From positions 2,604,001 to 2,668,000 of the forward strand of contig CM070911.1 of NCBI GenBank assembly GCA_036417435.1: a stretch of DNA of 64,000 nucleotides, in the 5' to 3' direction. Position 1 is the stretch's first letter; each line of letters starts with the position of its first letter. Origin of the DNA: Inia geoffrensis (taxonomy: Eukaryota; Chordata; Mammalia; Artiodactyla; Iniidae). Below are positions 9,960-19,754 of this stretch, one piece after another. The notes below the pieces were generated by a model that saw only the letters and a program-made list of their open reading frames with translations, did not search any database and had not been told where the DNA came from. The translations under genes and the position numbers were made by a program.

Positions 9960-11240
9960 ATACTAATTTTAGTCATCATCTTTGGGTTTCTAGCATGGAA
10001 GCTGGGATTTTCTCACTGTTAAACCACTCACCCCATTATTCACTTTTCTTCAAGCTCCTAATAAATGATATCACAATTTTAATCTAATCAATACTTATAT
10101 TGATATTTACCTTACATTACTTAAGAAATAGTCACTGCTGGCAAGCAGTACTCTGTCATCTCATTTTTTTCCCCCATACCACTCTTCGCTTTCTTTGGAA
10201 TTAGCTGACTAATTTTTTTTACCTGTGTTGAATTTTGATTTTTCTCTGATGTTTTAATTTCCAAGAAATCTTTCTAATTCTATGAATGGTCCAGTATTTA
10301 TGTTTTTCAATATAATTTCTTCTTATCTAGCTTGATGAATGAAATATCTTCTTTTATCTCTTTGCAAAAAATTCTTTTTTCATTTTAAAATTCACTTGTT
10401 TTTTACATTTTTTTGTGCTTTTCTTAAAGTTGTCTCAAATTTGGTTTTGTTTTGTTTTGATTTGCTTTGTTTTGTCTTGTCTTTTGGTATTGTTCTTCTT
10501 TTGCTTCTTCTCCTTTACCTTTTGTTAATGCTGTAAAGTTTTTCTTTTTGTTTTTCTTTCATTCTGGAGGCTTTTCTCAATACTCAGTAATCCTTAGTTA
10601 TTTATTTCTGTTTAAGAGTAAGACCCTGAAAAGCTGGTTAGAAGCTTTGTATGCATGAATGGGATTTCTCAACTGATGAGCTTTGCTGTAAATTAATTAG
10701 ATGGGCATACAGCCATTTTATTGGGAGAATCCTAAATATAGTTATTTTCTGAATACTTTCAGTTTCTGCAAGAAGAATCCCTTCAGATCCTGCCTCCAGG
10801 GTGAGCTGACTGGCTGCCAGTTTTCTTAGAACCACATGGCACCTGGGACACAAAGCCCCTACCATTCAGGGAGAGTTCTTTACTCAATCCCTCTGTTTGG
10901 GAAGTGTGGCCCCTCCTGTCTCACACTGAACACAGCTGCCCAAGATCTGGAGTGACTTTCATTCAAAAAACATGATGAAAATTAAGATTCATTAAATCTC
11001 TTTGTCCTTATTTCCAGTTTTTGTACTCTTAGCTGTATTCTTAGCTTCCTACCTAGTTCCAAGCATCAAGATAGTAATCAAAAATGCCATTTAAATTCAA
11101 ATGATTCCAGATTTTATTTTTTCTTTAAACACCATTCAGTAACTATTCAAGTTAGGCTTTTAAAAGATATTAGGAAAGTTTTCTGAGCATGTCTGAACTC
11201 AAACAACAGTTTGTAATGCTACTCAGATTTCTCACTCACC
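9960..11240. other. AT-rich sequence with T-rich low complexity
   Basis: A TTTTG-type low-complexity tract lies at about 10440-10490. ORFs across it are Phe/Leu-rich artefacts. The stretch at 10640-10930 is less AT-rich but shows no family I recognise. Confidence 0.35.
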
Positions 11241-12100
11241 ACTTGTTTTACAAGATTTAAAGTTCTTTTTATGGTAGGACACAACATGATGACACTCAGG
11301 TAGACAAAAGGAGGACTCTTTGTTACTTACAGCTCTAAATTCAAGGATTTTTATCCAGGACAAGATAACAGCAGCTGGAGCTGCAGGAGGTAGTTTAGGT
11401 GGGATTAGCTAGCTTTCTAGGCTCCCTGTGGATTGGATAACTTGGATAATTGTGCAGGCTCCAGGGTGTAGCGGCTGGCCCTTGTTGCCTGGTCCCTGGC
11501 CCTGGAGTGACTAGGCTGGATGTACAGAAGCTGGCAGTGTGTCAGCACTACAAGGGAAGTGGGTGGACTGTGGACTTGATGGCTTTAGAAAGGGAACTGA
11601 CCAGTCTCTAGCCAGACCCTCAAAACTGGGTGAAGAGAACACTTAAAACATTTAAAACTAGGCTGGCCTATTCTTAACTGCTAGTTTTAATCCTCTTCAC
11701 TTGGGAGGAAGCCTAAGTATAGAGTCTTACTGGCTTTTGTTTCCCAGCCCTGTAGAAACCTGAGTAGCTATTTCCATTGCGATGGAACTGCTTGTCCCAG
11801 GGTAGAGCTGGAGATTCTCTTAGTTTTTCAACCTCACACCTGCTATACATGGGTTAGATTTGCCCTCCAAAACCCTCAAGCAGACACAATAGGCATTTGT
11901 CAGATGAACTCCCGTTACCTTGGTCTCTGCCCAGTAGACTAAACAGAGTTCTCCTCTATTGATCAGAGTGAACAGAGCAGGGGACTAAAAAGTGCAGGCT
12001 GCCAAGGACTCTGGGGTGCTGAGGGCAACATATTCAGAGAATCCTGGCCCTTCAACCCTTCACCAGCAAGAATTTACCTCCTCTCTCGTACCCCACGTTA
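11240..12100. other. GC-richer block, possible unidentified LTR
   Basis: A block of about 0.85 kb with higher GC than its flanks. The segment 'ggaggactctttgttactta' at its left end and the overall composition resemble an old minus-strand LTR. I could not identify a family, TATA box or termini, so it stays unassigned. Confidence 0.2.
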
Positions 12101-13160
12101 GCCTGTTCATTTTCTTCATAACAACACTCCAGGAATTCATTATATTTACCTGATTTTATGTTTGTCTTGGTTTATTGTACCAATTTTGGGAAGAGGAACT
12201 ATATTTTACTCTCCATGTCACTTAGGCATGATACTTGGCTACAATAATATTAATTATGTTTTGAATAAATTAACAGTAATTATTTATTGAATTAATATGA
12301 TATTCAGGTGAGAAGCAGAGTTATAAAATATGATTCCACATAACAAAGGTCATTTTCCTTTGTTCTGTATTTTTAGGTTATTAACTTTGCATGATAAAAT
12401 ATATATTTGTCCCTGAAGTGTTTTCTTTTTCTCCTGAAGTTATATTTGAGAGTAGGGTGGAATTGGAAATATAAATTTTTCTAATAATACTCTTCCTGAC
12501 TTTTGAGATTTGTGTGATCTCAATAAATCATACCTCTCTTTCCCTCTATATTGTGGAATGAATTACACGACAGTTAAAAAGCCAGGTAGCTGGAATTCAG
12601 TTGTCACCTTCCTGACTGGGGGATCTGGCTTGGAGGATGTCCATTCTAGGGGCAGCCACACTAGGCGTTCATGCCATGCCAGCCCCTGAGTGTTGTCTGT
12701 ACCCACAGGAACCCAGTGAAGCATGGTGTTCTACAAAGAGCTGCTGGAGGAACAGTCTTGGACAGGGCTTTTCACTGACTCACCAGGCAGACAAGTTACT
12801 ATCAGATGATTTCCTCGGTTTTGAACCCATTTGCTTATTCAATGCTAAAAATAATCATGCATCTCCTCAGACATTTTAGGTTGACATCTAAAAATTTTTC
12901 ATCATATTTTCGAATAACTATAAAACATTTAATTTCTGACATTGGAACCAGTGACAGTGTAATAATAAAATTGGTACAAAACTCTTTTAAATGAATGAAC
13001 TCTGAATGAACTCTCAATGTAGTGACTATGCTCATCATAATCCATTTAAAAATACATGATTGATTATGTGATTGAGGGTACAGTGAAGTGTAAGGCATAT
13101 TCATGTCTAAGTATTCACATATGTGTATATGTGTGTGTGAATAAGTGTACCAACAAGTTC
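12100..13160. other. No recognised feature
   Basis: AT-rich. An ORF at 12637-12879 (80 codons) has no recognisable domain and no splice context. Nothing further identified. Confidence 0.35.
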
Positions 13161-13184
13161 TGCTTTAGTATTGGGGAATTTTTT

Positions 13185-13537
13185 AAAATTAATTAATTAA
13201 TTAATTATATTTTTGGCTGCATTTAGTCTTTGCTGCTGTGCACGGGCTTTCTCTAGTTGTGGCGAGTGGGGGCTACTCTTCACTGTGGTGGGCGGACTTC
13301 TCATTGCTGTGGCTTCTCTTGTTGTGGAGCACAGGCTCTAGGAACGTGGGTTTCAGTAGCTGTGGCATGAGGGCTCAGTAGTTTTGGCTCATGGGCTCTA
13401 GAGCACAGGCTCAGTAGTTGTGGCGCACAGGCTTATTTGCTCCGCGACATGTGGGATCTTCCTGGACCAGGGCTCGAACCTGTGTCCCCTGCATGGGCAG
13501 GCAGATTCTTAAGCACTGTGCCACCAGGGAAGTCCCT
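13185..13537 (-). mobile_element. Long CHR-type SINE (about 350 bp)
   Basis: The minus strand reads 'agggacttccctggtggcac' at the head (13537), then repeated 'agtagttgtggcgcac ... gggctctaga' modules. It ends in a (TTAA)n/A-T tail at 13185-13207. Flanks share 'ttggggaa' (13172-13179 and 13543-13550), an imperfect duplication. The internal tandem-like 'gtagttgtgg' units are a normal part of this long form. Confidence 0.88.
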
Positions 13538-13559
13538 ACCATTGGGGAAATTTAAATAA

Positions 13560-14330
13560 TTTTTTTCCCCCTGACTTCAAATTTCAATTTCACTTCTACA
13601 GAATTTCAAACTAAGTTATGTTTATGTTTTAAAATTATCAATTACCACATCGCACACACATGTTTCCAGATATAGAAATTTAAAAAAAGTTATTTCCTGT
13701 GACCATAAGTAACAATATTTATCTTTGGACCTAAGTTTTCATTAATTTATCATTAATACACAGTTGATCAAAATATAAATACATTAGAACTTTGATAAGT
13801 AGATAACAAAATGGAAATTTTTATTGGAAAACCATCTCTGGATGGGATGGATGGAACTTTTTGTCAATTGGTTTTATATATCCAGGGAATAAAACTACTT
13901 TCTGCTACAGTTAGTCATGGTTCACATAAACTATTCAACATTTTTTGATTTTTATAGATTTGAGACCCTTTTGAGCTTGTAGACAGAGTTGTGAAGAGTT
14001 TGTAATAGTGATGTTGCCCTTCCTTCAGGAATTTTAAAGATTATGTGACATATTGTGTTACCATTAGAATTTATTGTTGATGACATAAATAAACTGCCAA
14101 CTGCATTAGATTCTCTATTAATTTTATTGAAAGCAAAGAAAGAAAACTGGCTGTGACTTAGTGAAAAGATGTATCAGCCCTTCATAAAAGTTTTTACTTT
14201 TTCAAAATTTGAAAAGTATACCAAAATTTTTTTTCCAAAATTTAATCAAACAACTATTAATTTTTGTTATTATTGTTATATAGTCACCTTATCTAATCCA
14301 AAAAATTATGAAGGAGTTGCGAATGTCAGA
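13560..14330. other. AT-rich sequence, nothing recognised
   Basis: No coding or repeat signature recognised. Confidence 0.4.
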
Positions 14331-14334
14331 ATAC

Positions 14335-14700
14335 TGGCCTGGTATTTTAGTAGTGATGGTCTCAACTTTTGCACTGCACTTGTAGCCCAGCCCTGGGACG
14401 ACCACCTCCTGTATGCTGACCTGAGCTTGGCAATTGACTTGCTTTGGCCAGCTGAACAATAGTAAACGTGACACTAGAGAGACTCAAAATGTGCTTCACC
14501 TGTAGGCCTGCTCTCATCAGAACTCTAGGAAGAACAACTTCCCTGTGGTTGAAGCTTAGACTGGCCTGCTGGGTGCTGAAATTCATGGCCCAATCATACC
14601 CAGTGTGTGTTCTGGCAGCCAACAAAACAGCCCCCAGAAAGGAGAGCACTCCCCAGAGCCCAGCCAGCACCAGCCAGCTGGACAGATGTATCAACAAATG
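14335..14700. repeat. Probable old MER/MLT-type mammalian repeat
   Basis: The chain 'gcaattgacttgctttggcc', 'caatagtaaacgtgacacta', 'aatgtgcttcacctgtaggc', 'cttagactggcctgctgggt' and 'agccagcaccagccagctgg' resembles a common ancient mammalian repeat with 'gacttgctttggccaatggg ... gcaaacgtgatgcaagcaga'. The family name is uncertain. Several overlapping ORFs on both strands come from its GC-rich sequence. Confidence 0.4.
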
Positions 14701-14713
14701 CAGGTAAGGTAAG

Positions 14714-15327
14714 CCTGTCCTGGTGTTACCCTACTCAGGTAAGGCTGCTTGTCATTCAAGAATCCAATACTGAGAGACAAATGTTGGTAAAAGGAAAGAT
14801 GGCTTTACTGAGGAAGCTGGCAATCCTGGGGAGAAGGTGGACTCAATTCTGGGGAGAAGGCAGACTCATGTCCCAAAGAACAAACTCCCAAGTTTCCAGG
14901 TTTTGTTCAGAGATTATATAAGGAAAAGAGGAAGAGGTTGCATGTTGGGGAGAGGGTTTCAGGGTGTGTGATCAGTTCATGAACATTCTTCTGATTGGTT
15001 GGTGGTGACGTAATCAGGAGTCAACATCATCAGCCTTCTGGTTCCAACCCACCTGGGGTCTACATGCTGCTGGTCACCATACAGTTAACTTCTTCCACCT
15101 GGTGGTGGTGGGGTTTCAGTATCTGCAAAACAGCTCAAAGAATATGTATCAGAATATTATCTGTAGGCCTTGAGGAGGAACTAAATGTCCTTGACTTTTT
15201 GTAATGGCTAAACTATCATTATTTTGTCTTGTGTGGCTGTTATCCATTGTTTCCGCATTTTCTCACTTCTCTGATTAAACATTCTTTGGGACTCGGGAAA
15301 GGCCTGGGAGGCTAAAGTTTTTCTACA
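14714..15327 (-). mobile_element. Probable solo ERV LTR (class I-like) with CCAAT and TATA boxes
   Basis: On the minus strand from about 15327 the sequence starts 'tgtagaaaaactttagcctc' and ends near 14716 with 'gggtaacaccaggaca', giving TG...CA termini. A reverse CCAAT box lies at 14994-14998 and a TATA box (tatataat on the minus strand) at 14913-14921. A weak polyadenylation-like 'agtaaa' lies at 14804-14809. The order U3-CCAAT-TATA-R is that of a gammaretrovirus-like LTR. No gag, pol or env sequence flanks it, so it is solo or truncated. The ends are approximate and no target-site duplication was confirmed. Short plus-strand ORFs here are not genes. Confidence 0.6.
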
Positions 15328-15329
15328 AA

Positions 15330-16640
15330 GAGGCAGGGGGAGGACATTGTGGAGAGGTGTGTCCAGGGAAGGCCCCATAGGGTCCTGCTCAGTTATACTG
15401 GCTCAGGTCAGCAGAACCATCCAGTGGGATTCGTTTGTCACACAAAACAAGCTGTAACTGATAAAAGTGTTAATTTCAACATAGTTTTGTTAATACAATG
15501 CTTTTTCATGACACGTTATCATGTGCTGTTCATATCATATCAGCTACATCAGTTAGATGTCTGTCTTTCACAGAACCTTTCAGCCAAGTTTGTTTTCATT
15601 TCCATATCAATCAGGAAGGTGACTTTTATTTTCCATAAATAAAAGTCCAATTCCCACTTTTCAATGAAAGAAAATGTCTTAGGACACATTATCAAATGGA
15701 ACCTATTAGAAAAATGAAAAAACAAGCCTGTATTTATATTTTCGAGATTTAATATGATTGATTTATGTTTTAAGTAAGTTCTAAAAGCTAGAATAAATTT
15801 ATATGCAGTTATTCTTTGCTTAATCTTTAATCATGAATATACTAGATAGCTACAATTTTAAATTGTTAATGAAGTGAGAAGAATGATATGTGTATGATAT
15901 TCTTCGATAAATGTGTATATGTGTGTGATAATGGTGTTCAGATTTTAGATACTGTTAAGTGAGTTTAAATTTTTAAAATTCATAAATAAGTCTACAGATT
16001 TCATGAGATGTTGTGATAAAATTTTTCTTATGTATTTAATGTAAGAGAGAGCTGAAAACTATTAAAAGCTTAATTAGTTCACCACCTAGCATGTGATTTT
16101 ACTTTTTAATAAGAGGTAGAAAGTATTAAACATTTTATGAAATGAAATAAGATGAAGATTGACTGTATTGGAATGAATATTTCATGATATTTGCTAAATA
16201 AATTTCAACTACTTTTTTTGAAGAGATATATTTATTTGAAAGAAATCATGTATTTATAGCTGGGTTTTTTTCTTTGTAATTTGAAAATAAAAATAAAAGA
16301 ATAAATGAAAGCAAGCCCTGGATAGCTTTTTGGGTACATTTAAGAGAATGAGCATTGTTAACTAATACTGACTGGCGGTTTGAAGGAAATTTTTCCCCTA
16401 AGGATGGGTATTGAAAATAGCTGGAAAAAAAACCCCTAACATTAAAGTATAGAAAAAATCCATTTAAATATTGAATTTGCATAAAAATTCCAACAAAATA
16501 CTCTTTAATGGGAAACTTGAGCATGTTTCTAGGAACATAATATCTAAAAATCAATTTTATGTTTGAAATGGCTACACCCAAATTCCCGGCAAAGACTTTA
16601 AATGGTCTCTTCAAAATTCTGATAGTCGTATCAATGTGAA
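15330..16640. other. Mostly AT-rich sequence, nothing recognised
   Basis: 15330-15430 is GC-richer and may belong to the adjacent LTR or an older element. The rest is AT-rich. A 122-codon minus-strand ORF (16246-16614) is Lys/Phe-rich, as expected by chance in AT-rich DNA, and has no recognisable domain. Confidence 0.35.
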
Positions 16641-16654
16641 GGTTTTCTCACATA

Positions 16655-16856
16655 GAATGGTTAAAAAAAAAAAATTTAAAAAGTTTGCAAAAATCCAAAA
16701 TAAGCTACAACGATATATTGTACAACACAGGAAATATAGCCAATATTATTATAATAACTATAAATGGAGTATAACCTTTAAGAATTGTGAATCACTGTAT
16801 GTACATCTGTAACGTATATAATATTGTACATCAAGTATACTTCAATTAAAAAAAAA
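16655..16856 (+). mobile_element. L1 3' end fragment
   Basis: 'gctacaacgatatattgtac', 'ataactataaatggagtata', 'gaattgtgaatcactgtatg' and 'catcaagtatacttcaatta' followed by an A-run mark the 3' end of an artiodactyl-type L1. It is truncated to about 200 bp. Confidence 0.8.
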
Positions 16857-16859
16857 GCC

Positions 16860-17420
16860 TAAAAAGAAAAAAAATTCAAATTTTACCATTGATTTTTTTT
16901 ATTGACAAATATAATGTTGAACATTTTTAGCAATATTACAAATGGATGTTCAATCGAATCAAACTTTTTTATGTCAAGCATTTCAAAATAATCCTAAAGC
17001 TTGCTACTTAACGGAACACGCATGCATTTTAGCACAGTCACCCTGGTGCTAATTTAGGCACCACTTAAGGGGAAGGTGGCTGCAGAGGGTGGAAGCATCA
17101 GATGCTGAAGACAATGACAGAGACTCTGGGTCACTACTTGGGGTGTGCTCACCAGGAGCCGGCCCCAGTGGAACGGCCGCTTCCTTGGTGGAGCGGCAGT
17201 GCTCCTAAGGGTACCTAGAGAGCACCTGCACAGGTGCACCTCAGATGTGGCTGCTAGTCATGTTGGGCCCACCTGTCACCAAGCCTGCAGAGTGTGCCCT
17301 GAGGCACGGGTTGGGAAGCTGTATCTGTTCATGGAACTGATCATCCCACTGTCCTGCTGATAAACCAACCTTCAATGCCTTCTCTTGTCTTCATCTCATT
17401 CTCTAGAAAGAGTTAATTAG
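16860..17420. other. Unassigned; GC-rich island at 17040-17360
   Basis: Within AT-rich DNA, 17040-17360 is distinctly GC-richer, with CpGs and overlapping open frames on both strands (71 and 61 codons). None resembles a known domain and no splice structure is apparent. It could be an old LTR or a decayed retrocopy, but I cannot tell which. Confidence 0.25.
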
Positions 17421-17574
17421 GTTAAATTGTTGCAAAACCATAAGCTTGTAAAATGGCACATTTGAAAAACATTTTGGGTGCTGTCAATTTCTATCCCATT
17501 TAAAATTGTTTTGAACCTACTGAGAGATAGATACAACATTCTCATCAACCGCCCCTGCATGTCATGGTTATTAC

Positions 17575-17772
17575 CTGCACGGTTTTTCTTCAAAAACATC
17601 TATCAAAGGTCTAGTTTTGAATCTTGGAAATATATCAACTGCAAGAGGTGTCTTCATCTTGTCTTCATAATCATTCACCGTATTCTGAAGGCCACCATTG
17701 ATAGCAAATCTATTCCCCTCAAATAAGAAAACCTCTCCCAGTAGCTTACACACAATCATAACGTAGTGGACG
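17575..17772 (-). other. Orphan exon-like open segment, 198 bp
   Basis: On the minus strand a pyrimidine-rich tract ending 'gttgtcctgaacag' (acceptor AG at 17773-17774) is followed by 198 bp without a stop, then 'gtgcag|gtaata' (donor at 17574-17571). The segment encodes 65 whole codons plus split codons at both ends (phase 2 to phase 2), so it is symmetric. The predicted peptide has mixed, protein-like composition, with 'FLFEGNRFAINGGLQN' in the middle and 'FKTRPLIDVFEEKPC' at the end. I do not recognise the family. Outside the putative splice sites the frame hits a stop at once on the donor side. It may be one real exon of a minus-strand gene extending outside the window, a decayed exon, or chance. 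No partner exon was found here. Confidence 0.3.
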
Positions 17773-18033
17773 CTGTTCAGGACAACAGCAGCAGAGTCAT
17801 TATCAGTATTAATGGTTTAAATCCTGCTTCAGCTGTTCACTAAGTATCTAAACTTCACACGTCATATGAACCTCTTTGAAAGTCCTCACTCATAGTATCA
17901 TAATAAAAACGCTGCAGGATAGAGTGATAAAGCTGAGAATTTTTATTAGATGTCATAGGTGAGAATTAAGTAAGAAAAAGAAAACGTGGTATGTGTGTGT
18001 ACCACATGTGTTGTTGGGTATCTACCAGGCCCT

Positions 18034-18252
18034 AAAAATGTTAGTACACTGGGGCTTCCCTGGTGGCGCAGTGGTTGAGCGTCCGCCTGCCGATGCAGGG
18101 GACACAGGGTCGTGCCCCGGTTTGGGAAGATCCCACAAGCTGTGGAGTGGCTGGGTCCGTGAGCCATGGCTGCTGGGCCTGCACGTCCGGAGTCTGTGCT
18201 CCACAACAGGAGAGGCCCGCGTACTGCAAAAAAAAAAAAATGTTAGTACACT
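18034..18252 (+). mobile_element. CHR-type SINE with perfect 17-bp target-site duplication
   Basis: 'aaaaatgttagtacact' occurs at 18034-18050 and 18236-18252, flanking a SINE at 18051-18235. The head is 'ggggcttccctggtggcgca' and the tail is a pure A-run. The B-box region 'gggtcgtgccccggtttggg' is preserved. Compared with the copy at 33199 it lacks 16 bp between two 'gagagg' repeats near its 3' end. The perfect duplication and low decay mark one of the younger insertions here. Confidence 0.93.
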
Positions 18253-18362
18253 TATGTCTTTTTGATATAAGTATGATGTGATGTTTCTCTTAGAAGAACA
18301 TGGAATCTGATGATTTTCAGCTATTTTTTCCTACACTGATTATCTTCATATTGCACAGGATG

Positions 18363-18680
18363 AATGAGAAAAAATTTTAAAATTTATTTATTTATTTATT
18401 TATTTGGCTGTGTTGGGTCTTCGTTGTCATGATTGGGCCTTCTCTAGTTGCGGTGAGCGGTGGATTCTCTTGTTGTGGAGCACGGGCTCTAGGCGCGCGG
18501 GGTTCAGTAGTTGTGGCTCGTGGGCTCTAGAGCACAGGCTCAGCAGTTGTGGCGCACGGGCTTAGTTACTCCACGGCACATGGGATCTTCCTAGACCAGG
18601 GCTCGAACTCGTGTGCCTTGAATTGGCAGGCGGATTCTTAACCATTGCGCCACCAGTGAAGTCCCAAATGAGAAAATTTG
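18363..18680 (-). mobile_element. Long CHR-type SINE with target-site duplication
   Basis: The minus-strand head at 18665 is 'gggacttcactggtggcgca'. The body carries 'cagtagttgtggctcgtggg' and 'ggcgcacgggcttagttact' modules (seen on the plus strand), and the A-tail has become a (TTTA)n tract at 18384-18403. Flanks 'aatgagaaaa(aa)ttt' at about 18363-18377 and 18667-18679 form an imperfect duplication. It lies 126 bp from the younger plus-strand SINE at 18051. Confidence 0.9.
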
Positions 18681-18792
18681 AACACACATTTTCCATTAAA
18701 ATAAAACTTTCAACTCCTGAAAAACTATTATTTTTTTTAGTGGAGGTACATTGAACAGTACAGTATGAGTATTGGATGGGGGAAGTTGTGAG

Positions 18793-18794
<2 letters not shown>

Positions 18795-18823
<29 letters not shown>
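18795..18823. repeat. (GT)n microsatellite
   Basis: About 14 uninterrupted GT units. Flanking ORFs of Cys-Val or Thr-His repeats are artefacts. Confidence 0.95.
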
Positions 18824-18825
<2 letters not shown>

Positions 18826-19239
18826 AAACAAAACGACTTAACATCTAGACCTCCTTTCAGGGTTGTTAAATGTTTTCTCTTGTCAGACCTGATATTTGAA
18901 ACATGGAGAGCACACCCACATGGTTTTCAGCAATCTTGCCAGACTGTGAATATACACAGAACTGATTTCAGCTGCTATCTCTTTCTCTAGCTAGAAGTGA
19001 CTGGGACAGATGTGTGTCCATGTTCAGGGTTCAGTCCTCTGCTGGGACCCCACAGTCAGCCAGGTCTTAGGAAGTTCTCATGCTCTGTGCAAAGCAGAGA
19101 TCCCCCAAGGTCCAGGAGCCAAGGAGCACATGGCAGCAGTGAGATCAAATTTTTGATAAAATAGTGATCCTTGTGCTTTTTATGAGTGGGACCAGTGATT
19201 GGAAAGCTCCGCTTTAGAATGGTATAAAGTAGCACTTAA

Positions 19240-19390
19240 ATCTGCTATTCTTTTTTTTTTTTTTAATTTTTTTGGCTGCACCCCATGGCATGCCAGATCT
19301 ACTTCCTGACTGGGGATGGAATCCGGCCCCCTGCAGCGGAAGTGCTAAGTCCTATCCACTGGACTGCCAGGGAAATCCCATCTGCTACTC
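19240..19390 (-). mobile_element. Short CHR-type SINE with target-site duplication
   Basis: The minus strand from 19379 reads 'gggatttccctggcagtcca'. The body 'cggaagtgctaagtcctat' and 'tggctgcaccccatggcatg' (plus strand) matches the short form. A T-run at 19251-19264 is the tail. 'atctgctattc' (19240-19250) and 'atctgctactc' (19380-19390) form an 11-bp duplication with one mismatch. Confidence 0.88.
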
Positions 19391-19514
19391 CTTTTAAATA
19401 AGAAGGGACTAACTTTAATTCCAGAATGGAATCCCATAAGCCATTTCTGCTGTCTGTAGGAAAAGAATATCAGAGTAGAAGCTGTTTCCAGTTATCTGTA
19501 GGTCTTGCCCATCT

Positions 19515-19752
19515 TATGCAGGAAGCTTCTAGAAAAGCACTGCCCAGTCCAGCTTTCTGCAGCGGGGGAAATGTCCTCGACTTGTGTTGTCCTGTTCAGT
19601 AGTCACTGACCACGTGTGGCTACCGAGCACTTGAAATCTGGCTAGTGTGATTGAGGAACCACATTTTAATTTTTATTTAATTGTAGTTAAAATATAAACT
19701 CAAATAGCTACATATGGCTAAAGCCTATCATGCTGGAGACACAGTTCTAGAA
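19515..19752. mobile_element. Old non-autonomous hAT-like DNA transposon (MER-type)
   Basis: 'cactgcccagtccagctttc' at the left and 'gacacagttctagaag' at the right bracket 'accacgtgtggctaccgagc', 'acttgaaatctggctagtgt', 'gaaccacattttaatttt' and 'aatagctacatatggctaaa'. These match a common mammalian element with 'ctgtccaatagaactttctg ... ccacatgtggctactgagca'. Exact family name not asserted. Confidence 0.6.
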
Positions 19753-19754
19753 GG

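Noticed and set aside
14714..15327. Complete endogenous retrovirus
   Set aside because: No gag, pol or env-like reading frame or second LTR flanks the LTR-like sequence.
16246..16614. 122-codon minus-strand ORF
   Set aside because: Composition is Phe/Lys/Tyr/Ile-rich as expected by chance in AT-rich DNA, with no domain.
18051..18235. tRNA gene
   Set aside because: The A/B-box-like sequence is the tRNA-derived head of a SINE. No cloverleaf or tRNA 3' end follows, and an A-tail and target-site duplication are present. The same applies to the other SINE copies.
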